DNA of 64,000 nt, from positions 1 through 64,000 of the forward strand of contig JAJTYM010000011.1 of the NCBI GenBank assembly GCA_021463345.1. Reading direction: 5' to 3'. How positions within the stretch are numbered: the stretch's first letter is position 1; every line of letters starts with the position of its first letter. The notes below the pieces were generated by a model, which saw nothing but the letters and a program-made list of their open reading frames with translations, ran no database searches and was not told where the DNA came from. Both the position numbers and the translations under genes were made by a program. This document shows positions 51,528 to 59,588 of this stretch, piece by piece. The stretch comes from Pseudobdellovibrionaceae bacterium. Lineage in GTDB: Bacteria > Bdellovibrionota > Bdellovibrionia > Bdellovibrionales > JAMPXM01.

Positions 51528-53598
51528 TTCCCCAGCGACCAGGATCGCGCTCACGCTCCTCACGGCCGCTGGCTTCGCCTCGTGCGATGGGCGCCGAACC
51601 TCGAACGCCGAGGAAGCGACCTTCATCGTCGAAACCATCGACGCGAGCCTGAAGGAAACCCGTCAAACCGACGCCGACACGCGCACCGAACAGAAACTGT
51701 TCCAATTCAGCGCCTGCCTGCTCGACGCGGTCGCGCGGGCCCCGATCGCCCGCACCCGTTTCCAGGTGAGCGACGGCAAGACGGCCAAAGAGATCCCCAC
51801 CGACAACGGCGGCTGCCTCCTCTGGGAGGAAAAACACCGCGTCTCCGGTCTCGAGCCCGAGCGCCTGCTCCGGATCGAGCGCATTTTCACGGCCGTCGAA
51901 GGTTTCTCCGGCACGGTGAAGACGGAGCTGGCTTTCAACCCGTGGGCCGGCGAGCTCGTCGATATCCGCAAGCTCAAGGAATTGCCCGAAGGCCTCGAAA
52001 CCGGGCGCCATATGTTGACGTTCGAGTCCGATCTGCAGGGCCTTGCCAACGCCTCCCCCAACATGACGACGGTCGCCAATGTCTTCCTGAAAGACATCTC
52101 GCTCGAGTTCATCGAGCACGATAAAAGCGCGAGCGAGATCACCCCCCTCATGACGCTGAAAACGGCCCAGCTCTTCCGCCTGCGCATGTCCCCTGGCTTC
52201 ATCGTCCGCAACTACAAAAACGAAACCGTGAACATCGACCCCAGGGGCGGCTCGCTCAACGTCTGGATCGTGCTCACGAAAAAAGACCCGACCCGCCACG
52301 AGATCGACGGGGAAGACGTCGTCGCCGAGTACCAAGGGCCCATCAAGGTCCTGCACGACGGCACGGTGGCCCAAAACATCCACCTGCGCATCCACGACAC
52401 CGCGGGCGTGCTCAGCCGCAACCACGTGCTCGTCGCCGTCGAACCGCAGGGCAAGATGGCGCTGCACGCGAAATCCGGCTTCTTCACCGGCTTCATCTCG
52501 CCCTTGCTCGGCAACGACGCGGGCGTCGCGCTCGTGCCGGTCGAAAACGACGTGGTGGCGAAACTCGCCCGGACGATCGATTCGGCCCTCCCCGCGGCGC
52601 GCTCCTCGATACCGGCGCTGCGCGCGCTCCAAAAGTACTCGGGCCTGCAGCCCGAGACCAGCAACCCCGGCAAAATCCTCTTGTCCGCCAGGACATCCAC
52701 CGACGACAAGCAGCCGAAACACCTGCTCAGGAGCTACTGCTCGGAACTGTACACGAAAGACCTCGTCGTGCACGTGCCGCGCGAAGGTCTCGCGAAAATC
52801 ATCAACATCATCGACAGGGACGGCATGAAGTGGGTCAACGTGCTCGCGTCGTGCCTGAGGGATCCCCGCGAATTCGTGCGCATCGACGCGCGCGACTTCG
52901 TCGAAGCCGTGCACGGCAAGCCCGAACACGTGAAGGATTCCACGAGCGTCCAGTACATCTCGGTCGGCCGCGCCGTCGGTTTTTCCCGAACGCGGTCTCG
53001 CTCGGAAACGGCGTCGGCCTCGGTGAGCGGGGGCGTTTCCGCCGACTCCGGCATCGGCTGGCAGGCTCCGAAGCTCCCGGGCCCGATCTTCGGGAGCGAA
53101 CCGAGCGCGGGCCTGGGATTCAAGATCGCCGCCGGCGCGGACTGGAACATCGCCGTCGCGAGGAACAGGTCGTCGTCGACCAGCGTCTCCACCGGCGTTT
53201 CCGAAGGCCACCAGTTCACGGTCGCCACCGACGCGTACGCGATCGACGCCACGGTCCGGCGCTGCGCGATCATCAGCGCCACCGTCGGCGGCGGGAAAAA
53301 GGGCTTTTTCGCCTGCGAGGACGGGACCCATCGCCGCCGCTTCAGCGAAACGTACTACCTGATCAACCACGGTATCGCGAGCTCTCCGTTCTCGGACGAA
53401 AGCTCCATCAACAACACGCGCTGGCGCCTCACCATCCGCGGCGACAAGATGTACAAGGCGTTCGAGGACCTGATGACCAAGGGGAACACCGTCCTCGAAT
53501 TCTCGAAGCTCACGGCGACCATCGACGGCAAGACGAAGCTCTTGCCCGATTTCCGGGTGACTCAGGAGTTCCCAGGCGCCGTTCTGCCCGAGCGTTGA
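51514..53598 (+). CDS. Large lipoprotein of unknown family with Ser/Thr-rich amphipathic region
   Basis: The 694-residue product begins with a lipoprotein signal (TRIALTLLTAAGFASC, lipid Cys near 24). An N-terminal beta-rich domain (about 30-330) and a middle region precede a distinctive segment at about 485-570. Two Ser/Thr-rich alternating stretches there (SRSETASASVSGGVSADSG and RNRSSSTSVSTGVSEG) flank a Gly-rich turn, somewhat like the membrane-inserting hairpin of aerolysin/ETX-MTX2-type proteins. This likeness is only visual. The start ATG 51514 overlaps the barrel gene by 14 bases, so the two proteins are probably partners at the outer membrane. Confidence 0.72.
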   Translation: MTFSDSPATRIALTLLTAAGFASCDGRRTSNAEEATFIVETIDASLKETRQTDADTRTEQKLFQFSACLLDAVARAPIARTRFQVSDGKTAKEIPTDNGGCLLWEEKHRVSGLEPERLLRIERIFTAVEGFSGTVKTELAFNPWAGELVDIRKLKELPEGLETGRHMLTFESDLQGLANASPNMTTVANVFLKDISLEFIEHDKSASEITPLMTLKTAQLFRLRMSPGFIVRNYKNETVNIDPRGGSLNVWIVLTKKDPTRHEIDGEDVVAEYQGPIKVLHDGTVAQNIHLRIHDTAGVLSRNHVLVAVEPQGKMALHAKSGFFTGFISPLLGNDAGVALVPVENDVVAKLARTIDSALPAARSSIPALRALQKYSGLQPETSNPGKILLSARTSTDDKQPKHLLRSYCSELYTKDLVVHVPREGLAKIINIIDRDGMKWVNVLASCLRDPREFVRIDARDFVEAVHGKPEHVKDSTSVQYISVGRAVGFSRTRSRSETASASVSGGVSADSGIGWQAPKLPGPIFGSEPSAGLGFKIAAGADWNIAVARNRSSSTSVSTGVSEGHQFTVATDAYAIDATVRRCAIISATVGGGKKGFFACEDGTHRRRFSETYYLINHGIASSPFSDESSINNTRWRLTIRGDKMYKAFEDLMTKGNTVLEFSKLTATIDGKTKLLPDFRVTQEFPGAVLPER

Positions 53599-53617
53599 CC
53601 AACGACCGGCGCCGTCG

Positions 53618-54886
53618 TCACGCCTGTGCCGGCGACGCCCGGCCTTCCTGGTCCTTCGCGCTCCATGGCGCGACTTTCCAGAGCAAAAGCATGCCGGGGA
53701 CCGCGGCCACGGCGCAGAACGCGAAGAACGCGTACCAACCGATCTTCTCCGCGAGCACGCCGGTGCCGCTGGCGAAGATCACGCGCGGAACGCCCATCAA
53801 ACTCGACAGCAACGCGTACTGCGTCGCCGTGAACTCGCGGTTGGTCAAGCGCGCCATGAACGCCGAATAAGCGGACGTGCCCATGCCGGCCGTCAGGTTC
53901 TCGAAGACGATCACGGCGATCAACACGCTCCGCACGGGCCCCGCCTGCGCCAGGACGGCGAAACCGAACGTCGAAACCGCCTGCAGGACGCCGAAAACCC
54001 AGAGCGAACGATTGATGCCCATGCGGAAAATCAACGCGCCTCCGACCAAAGTGCCGACCGGCATCGCCCAGATCCCGATCGCCTTGACGACGACGGCGAT
54101 CTCGGTCCACGTGAAGCCAACCCCGGCCGCGTCCTTCAAGCCGCCCTTCAGGAAAGGGATCATCATCTCCGAAGCGAGGATGTCCCCGACCTTGTACAAG
54201 AGGATGAAAGCCAGGACGGTGAGCACGCCTCGACGGCCGAAGAAGTCCTTGAGCGGACCGACGACGGCTTCGGCGAGCGATTTGGGTTCACGCGCGACCT
54301 TGGGTTCGGGGGCGAGCAACGCCGTAACGGCGCCGACGACGATCGTGCTGCCGACGATCAGGTAGATGTATTTCCAGGGCAGGTAATCGGCCATGGCGAG
54401 AGCCGCGAAACTCGAAACCCGCATGGCGACCAGGTAGCCGTTGATGAAGACCGACGTCCCGAAACCGAGCTCGGCGTCTTCGAGGATCTCCCTTCGGTAA
54501 GCGTCGAGGACGATGTCCTGGGTCGCCGAGAAAAAGGCGATCGCCAGGGCGGCCGCGGCGACGGCCGACGTCTGCGCCACCGGATCGAGCGACGCGAGAA
54601 AGGCCGTCGAGGCGATCAGACCCATCTGTGATCCGAGGATCCAGGTCCTCCGGCGCCCGAACCCCCTGATGGAGAACCGATCGGTGAAAGGCGCCCAGAG
54701 GAATTTGATCGTGTACGGCAGGCCGACAAGCGAAAAAAGCCCGATCGTGCCGAGATCCACTCCGGCATCCGTCATCCACGCCTTGAGCGTTCCGCCCGTG
54801 AGCGCGAGCGGCAAACCCGATGACATGCCCATGACGAGCAGGACCAGCATCCGCCAACTGAACATCTGCTTGAAAACGGTCGACAT
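53618..54886 (-). CDS. ampG: AmpG-like muropeptide MFS transporter
   Basis: A protein of 422 residues with about 12 membrane helices. The AmpG hallmark GLPLALTGGTLKAWMTDAGV and LPYTIKFLWAPFTDRF is near the N-terminus. AmpG imports anhydromuropeptides released from peptidoglycan, in recycling. The start at 54886 is chosen because the longer frame to 55330 is antisense to the DUF883 gene and has no membrane signal. No ampD, nagZ or beta-lactamase gene is adjacent. Confidence 0.86.
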   Translation of the reverse strand: MSTVFKQMFSWRMLVLLVMGMSSGLPLALTGGTLKAWMTDAGVDLGTIGLFSLVGLPYTIKFLWAPFTDRFSIRGFGRRRTWILGSQMGLIASTAFLASLDPVAQTSAVAAAALAIAFFSATQDIVLDAYRREILEDAELGFGTSVFINGYLVAMRVSSFAALAMADYLPWKYIYLIVGSTIVVGAVTALLAPEPKVAREPKSLAEAVVGPLKDFFGRRGVLTVLAFILLYKVGDILASEMMIPFLKGGLKDAAGVGFTWTEIAVVVKAIGIWAMPVGTLVGGALIFRMGINRSLWVFGVLQAVSTFGFAVLAQAGPVRSVLIAVIVFENLTAGMGTSAYSAFMARLTNREFTATQYALLSSLMGVPRVIFASGTGVLAEKIGWYAFFAFCAVAAVPGMLLLWKVAPWSAKDQEGRASPAQA

Positions 54887-55091
54887 GACCCAGCTTAAAT
54901 AGAATCGCGGATTTTTCCACGCGAATTCCGCCGGCCTGGAGCGCCCCGCGGCCCCGCAAAAGTGTACGTTCGTCAAATGGATCTCAACAGGACCGCGAAG
55001 ACCACGCTTCGGCGAAAGACTAGGATGTCGAACGGCGCTGAGGATCAGGCCGGCGACCCCATCCCCATCCGATCCAATGGAGGACTCAAGC

Positions 55092-55478
55092 ATGGATACC
55101 GACAACCGCACCGCCAGCGACCGCCACGAGATGGCCGACGGCTCCGACACCTCGACCTTCGACGACATGAGCCCGCACGAATCGAACCGATACGGCTCAG
55201 GGTCGGGCTCCCCAGTCGACGCGATACCCCGAGCTTTCACGCAAATGGTCGACCAAGCGATCCAGAGCCTCCAACCGAAGATCCACGACGCGGTCAGCGG
55301 ACTGGCCGAACGCGCGGTGCGCCTGTCCAATCAAGCCGCGCGCGACGTCGCCGCCAAAGTGCGCGACAACCCGTGGTACATGGTCGGCGGCGCCGTTCTC
55401 CTCTTCGTCGGGCTCGGTTTGGCTTTCGGGCTCGAAGAGCGCCGCGACCGCCGCCTGACGGCGCGGGCCCGGATTTGA
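55092..55478 (+). CDS. DUF883/ElaB-YqjD-like protein
   Basis: A protein of 128 residues with an acidic, Ser-rich N-terminal half, an amphipathic helix at about 45-85 and the C-terminal motif VRDNPWYMVGGAVLLFVGLGLAFG typical of ElaB/YqjD/DUF883 proteins. These sit in the inner membrane by the C-terminal helix and can bind ribosomes in stationary phase. The ATG at 55092 follows GGAGG; the longer frame to 55077 has no Shine-Dalgarno. Confidence 0.86.
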   Translation: MDTDNRTASDRHEMADGSDTSTFDDMSPHESNRYGSGSGSPVDAIPRAFTQMVDQAIQSLQPKIHDAVSGLAERAVRLSNQAARDVAAKVRDNPWYMVGGAVLLFVGLGLAFGLEERRDRRLTARARI

Positions 55479-55538
55479 CCCGCGCCGGCCTTGCCGTCCG
55501 CTGAGGCCTCGGTTATTCCTGATGGAACTGGAGCCTCT

Positions 55539-56024
55539 ATGACGTTCATCCGCCGTTTCATCGCCGCAGCCGCCTGCCTCGCCTCGCTCAACGCCTGCTC
55601 GACCGGTCCAAAGCTCGCGACCCCGCTCAACAGCGGCTACGACAAGATCACGATCGCTCGCGCCGACGGCCCCGAAACCGACGTCGAGCCGATCAAACCC
55701 GAATTCATCAGCGAGATCCGAAAAACAGCGGACGTTTACACGGTGATCGAGGTCTACCAGGCGAAGAACGGTCAGGTGAACGCGCTCGCCGACCAAGTCG
55801 TCGCCGGGTTCCGCCGGATGTCGGGTCGGGTGCCGGGCCTGGTCTCCTTCAACGTCCTCAAGGGGGCCGACCGTCGCGTGCTCAACTACGCCCAGTTCGA
55901 GAACAAAGCGGCCTTCGAAGCCTGGAAAGCCGGCGCCGCGTTCAAACAGAGCCGCGAAGCGGTGAAGCCGTTCGCGATGAACGTCGAGGATGAGCGCTTC
56001 GATGTCGTCTACATCCAGCAGTGA
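55539..56024 (+). CDS. ABM-domain-like lipoprotein
   Basis: A protein of 161 residues with a lipoprotein signal (RFIAAAACLASLNACS, lipid Cys 20). The mature domain resembles an antibiotic biosynthesis monooxygenase (ABM) fold: YTVIEVYQAKNGQ, VPGLVSFNVLKGADRRVLNYAQFENKAAFEAW. ABM proteins oxidise quinones or degrade haem, but a lipoprotein form is unusual and function is unknown. It lies 60 bp after the DUF883 gene on the same strand. Confidence 0.75.
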   Translation: MTFIRRFIAAAACLASLNACSTGPKLATPLNSGYDKITIARADGPETDVEPIKPEFISEIRKTADVYTVIEVYQAKNGQVNALADQVVAGFRRMSGRVPGLVSFNVLKGADRRVLNYAQFENKAAFEAWKAGAAFKQSREAVKPFAMNVEDERFDVVYIQQ

Positions 56025-56196
56025 CGCGATGTCTTCCGGTTCCGCGGGCTCTCCAAAGCGGGGCCGTCGGCGGCTCGCGGAGCCGGCCTTTCGAAGTCGT
56101 GAGCCCCTTCGCGACCGCTCGCTCGTCTGAATCCGGCTCGCGCCCGCCCGCCAAGATAAGGTAGTCTCGAGGCTTCCAGGGCGAAGGAGGATCTTT

Positions 56197-58038
56197 TTGG
56201 CGACACCTGTATTCGACGCGGCCCGCGAGGGCATCGGCTCCGGCCGCAGCCACTGGCAGACGGTCCGACAGCTCGCCCTCCACCTCTGGCCGGCCGAACG
56301 GATCGATCTCAAAATCCGCGTGCTGGCGGCGATGGCGTGCCTGGCGGCGGCCAAAGTGATCGGCGTTTACACCCCGTTCCTCTACAAACGAGCCGTCGAC
56401 GCCCTCTCTCCCGAACAACGGATCCTCGCCGTGCCGTTCGCCCTGGTCATCGCCTACGGAGCGACTCGAGTCCTGTCACAGGCCTTCGGCGAATTGCGCG
56501 ACTATCTCTTCGCGAAGGTCTCCCAACACGCCCAAAGGGCGGTTGGCCTGGAGACCTTCCGCCACCTTCACGCGCTTTCGCTCGCCTTCCACCTCGAGCG
56601 CCAGACCGGTGGCCTCTCGCGCGTCATCGAACGCGGCGTGAAAGGCATACAGTTCGTCTTGAGCTTCATGCTCTTCAACATCCTGCCGACGTTGCTCGAA
56701 ATCGCGCTCGTCACCGGCATCCTCGCCTGGAACTTCGGCTGGCCGTTCGCCGCCGTCACGTTCGTGACCGTCTCCCTTTACATCGTGTTTTCCATCGTCG
56801 TCACCGATTGGCGCTTGCAGTACCGCCGGCGCATGAACCAGCAGGACGCCGACGCGAACAACAAAGCCGTCGACAGCCTCCTGAACTTCGAGACCGTGAA
56901 GTATTTCGGCAATGAAAAGCACGAATTCGAGCGTTACGACGCCGCGCTCGCCGGCTACGAGCGCGAGGCCGTGCGCAGCCAATCGACCTTGTCGCTCCTG
57001 AACATCGGCCAGGGCGTGATCATCGGCATCGGCCTGATACTCGTCATGTGGCTCGCCGCCGACGGCGTCGTCGCGCGCGAGCTCACGGTCGGCGATTTCG
57101 TGCTCGTCAACACGTACTTGATCCAGCTTTTCCTGCCGCTCAACTTCCTCGGTTTCGTCTACCGCGAGATGAAGCAGGGGCTCGTCGATATGGACAAAAT
57201 GTTCGAGCTGACGGCCATACACCCGGCGATCGAAGACAAGCCCGGAGCCGTGGAGCTCTCGATCCGCGGCGGCGAAGTGGAATTCGCCGACGTTTCGTTC
57301 GCCTACCGACCCGACCGGCCGATCCTGAAAGGCGTCTCTTTCAAGGCCCCTCCGGGGAGGACGATCGCCATCGTGGGCCCCTCGGGCGCCGGGAAATCGA
57401 CCATCTCGAGGCTCTTGTTCCGGTTCTACGACGTCACGAGCGGCGCGATCCTCATCGACGGCCAGGACATACGCGACGTGAAACAGGACTCGCTCAGGGC
57501 CGCGATCGGCATCGTGCCCCAGGACACGGTCCTGTTCAACGACACGATCGGCTACAACATCCGTTACGGACGGCCCGCGGCGACCGAGGAAGAGGTGCGC
57601 GAAGCGGCGCGGCTCGCGCGGATAGAGGATTTCACGCGTTCTCTGCCGGAGGCGTTCGAGACCCGCGTGGGCGAGCGCGGCCTCAAGCTCTCGGGCGGAG
57701 AGAAGCAACGGGTCGCCATCGCGCGTACGATCCTCAAGCGCCCCGCGGTCCTGCTCTTCGACGAAGCGACGTCCGCCCTCGACTCACGCACGGAAAAGGA
57801 GATCCAGGCTTCGCTGCGCGAGGTCTCGGCCGATCGAACGACGCTCGTCATCGCTCACCGTCTTTCGACCGTCGTCGACGCCGACGAGATCCTGGTTCTG
57901 AAAGACGGCCGCATCGTCGAACGCGGCCAGCACCACGATCTCCTCCGGAGCGGCGGCGAGTACGCGCAGATGTGGCGGCGTCAACAGGAAGCCGAGGAGG
58001 CTGAAACGAAACTCAAAGCGGCTCTCGCGGAATCCTGA
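56197..58038 (+). CDS. Atm1-type ABC exporter (fused permease-ATPase)
   Basis: A protein of 613 residues. Six membrane helices at about residues 30-320 are followed by an ATPase domain with Walker A GPSGAGKST near 395-403, signature LSGGEKQRV, Walker B VLLFDEATSALD and the H-loop VIAHRLST. The membrane part matches the Atm1/HMT1 group (ETVKYFGNEKHEFERYDAAL), which exports glutathione conjugates, persulfides or metal complexes. The TTG start is supported by AAGGAGG ten bases upstream. It is followed by a terminator. Confidence 0.9.
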   Translation: MATPVFDAAREGIGSGRSHWQTVRQLALHLWPAERIDLKIRVLAAMACLAAAKVIGVYTPFLYKRAVDALSPEQRILAVPFALVIAYGATRVLSQAFGELRDYLFAKVSQHAQRAVGLETFRHLHALSLAFHLERQTGGLSRVIERGVKGIQFVLSFMLFNILPTLLEIALVTGILAWNFGWPFAAVTFVTVSLYIVFSIVVTDWRLQYRRRMNQQDADANNKAVDSLLNFETVKYFGNEKHEFERYDAALAGYEREAVRSQSTLSLLNIGQGVIIGIGLILVMWLAADGVVARELTVGDFVLVNTYLIQLFLPLNFLGFVYREMKQGLVDMDKMFELTAIHPAIEDKPGAVELSIRGGEVEFADVSFAYRPDRPILKGVSFKAPPGRTIAIVGPSGAGKSTISRLLFRFYDVTSGAILIDGQDIRDVKQDSLRAAIGIVPQDTVLFNDTIGYNIRYGRPAATEEEVREAARLARIEDFTRSLPEAFETRVGERGLKLSGGEKQRVAIARTILKRPAVLLFDEATSALDSRTEKEIQASLREVSADRTTLVIAHRLSTVVDADEILVLKDGRIVERGQHHDLLRSGGEYAQMWRRQQEAEEAETKLKAALAES

Positions 58039-58061
58039 CGACCCGCGCGCGGGGGCGGGAA

Positions 58062-58093
58062 CCCGAGTCGGCGGGCCGAGCGGGCGTTTTTTT
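58062..58093 (+). terminator. Terminator after the Atm1-type gene
   Basis: A GC-rich stem (CCCGAGTCGG with CCGAGCGGG, one bulge) is followed by a run of seven T at 58087-58093. The T-run touches the stop of the convergent ompA gene at 58092. Confidence 0.75.
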
Positions 58094-59426
58094 AATTCTC
58101 GATTTCGAGCTCGACCCGTCTGTTCCGCTGGCGGCCCTGATAATTCCCGTTATCCGCTATGGGTTGGGTTTCGCCGAAACCGACCGCCTGCGTGCTGGCG
58201 GGCGACAGGTCCGGATACTTCCGCAGCAAGTATTGCTTCACGGTGTTCGCGCGACGCTCGCTCAGATTCTGATTGTATTCCTCGCTGCCGATCGAATCCG
58301 TATGCCCTTTGACGACGATCGACCGGATCGTCGATCGATCGATGCTGTCGAAGAAATCGTCGATTTCGGGTATGTCGTTGTTCCTCAGCCTGTCCGAGTC
58401 CGTGTCGAACAGGATGTTGGCGTTCAACGATATTTTTTTCGGCGCGGGAGCGGGAGCCGATGCGGCGGGCTCCGTGGCGGCCGGGACCGGCCGGTCGTCG
58501 TCGCAGAAGGGCCCGAACGCCCAGTTCACCCCCATGTAGACCCGCGCCTCCGGGCTGCCGACGGCCGAGGCCAACTGAGTCCCCCCGCCCATATGGAACG
58601 CCACCGACTGGCTCAGGTCTTTCTTGAAACCAAGCTGCCATTCCAAGGTATCCAGGTTCTTAGACGACGCTTGGTTCGACGTGGACACGAACTGCGAACC
58701 GAAGACTTCGAACACGAATTTCACGTCCCAAGAGCTCACGAAATAGCTGCTGGCCACGGAGTAAATCCACTGGTCCCCGAGGGGCTCAAACGGCATGTTC
58801 GGAACGGCGTCCCCTTGATTTCGCCAACGGTAACCGAGGTTGACCGCGGACGCCAACTGGGCGTTCCAGGACTTGTCCATGACGAACTCGAGATTGACCG
58901 TCGGTTTGGAGCCCTTGCCGGCGAAGGGGTTGTTCTTGATGAGGTTCTGGTTCATGCTCAGGACGCCCGCGATGCCACCTTGATCGTCGCCGGACATCCT
59001 GTACTTCACGTTGCCGCGGATCTCCGTGATCCCCTCGCTCTCGTAATTCACGTTCGCGTGCACGTCATTCAGGTTCTGTTTAAGGACGGACGGGATGCTG
59101 ACGCCGAAATCCAGATTGTCGCTCAAACCCAAGCCCAAGCTGAGATCGCCCCCCCAAACGCTGTCATTTGGTTTGTCGCCGGCCCGGTACGTTTTCCCGT
59201 TGGCGTCGACGTAATCACGATTGAAGGTGATGATGTTCTTGGAGCGGTTCACGAAGAAACCCATGTTGAGATAACACGGCTTCAGGGTTTCGGACGAGTG
59301 GACGGTGATGAAGTCCAAGCCCGAAGTCGTCGGGTTAAACGTCTGGAAATCGGTTCCGCAGACATTGGCACGCGAGGGTGAAGCCATCAGGGCGACGCCG
59401 GCGAACAGCAGCAGCTTTCTCATCAT
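58092..59426 (-). CDS. OmpA-family outer-membrane protein
   Basis: A protein of 444 residues with a signal peptide (MMRKLLLFAGVALMASPSRA). A barrel-like region (about 20-310) precedes an Ala/Pro linker and a C-terminal OmpA domain at about 340-444 with NILFDTDSDRLRNND and VKGHTDSIGSEEYNQNLSERRA, which binds peptidoglycan. It links the outer membrane to the cell wall. The AT-rich stretch upstream of the start probably holds its promoter. The adjacent vWA lipoprotein gene lies on the same strand, 162 bp upstream. Confidence 0.9.
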   Translation of the reverse strand: MMRKLLLFAGVALMASPSRANVCGTDFQTFNPTTSGLDFITVHSSETLKPCYLNMGFFVNRSKNIITFNRDYVDANGKTYRAGDKPNDSVWGGDLSLGLGLSDNLDFGVSIPSVLKQNLNDVHANVNYESEGITEIRGNVKYRMSGDDQGGIAGVLSMNQNLIKNNPFAGKGSKPTVNLEFVMDKSWNAQLASAVNLGYRWRNQGDAVPNMPFEPLGDQWIYSVASSYFVSSWDVKFVFEVFGSQFVSTSNQASSKNLDTLEWQLGFKKDLSQSVAFHMGGGTQLASAVGSPEARVYMGVNWAFGPFCDDDRPVPAATEPAASAPAPAPKKISLNANILFDTDSDRLRNNDIPEIDDFFDSIDRSTIRSIVVKGHTDSIGSEEYNQNLSERRANTVKQYLLRKYPDLSPASTQAVGFGETQPIADNGNYQGRQRNRRVELEIEN

Positions 59427-59485
59427 GAGCCCATGATAGCTTTTAAAGTTTATCGCCGTGACAATATTTTTCTATAACTGGACTC

Positions 59486-59549
59486 CGGCTCCGCGCGGGC
59501 GGTGGAGCCGGACGGAGGTCGCCCGCGGGCGCCGCCGTCAACCGGCGGC
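59486..59549. terminator. Hairpin cluster between vWA and ompA genes
   Basis: Two GC stems lie in this 162-bp gap: a 7-bp stem CGGCTCC/GGAGCCG with an 11-base loop at 59486-59510 and a 7-bp stem GCCGCCG/CGGCGGC with a 5-base loop at 59531-59549. A further palindrome GCCCGCGGGC lies between them. No T-run follows on the minus strand. Confidence 0.45.
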
Positions 59550-59588
59550 CCCGCCCGGACGAGGGGCGGGCCCACGCGGCGACCGCGG

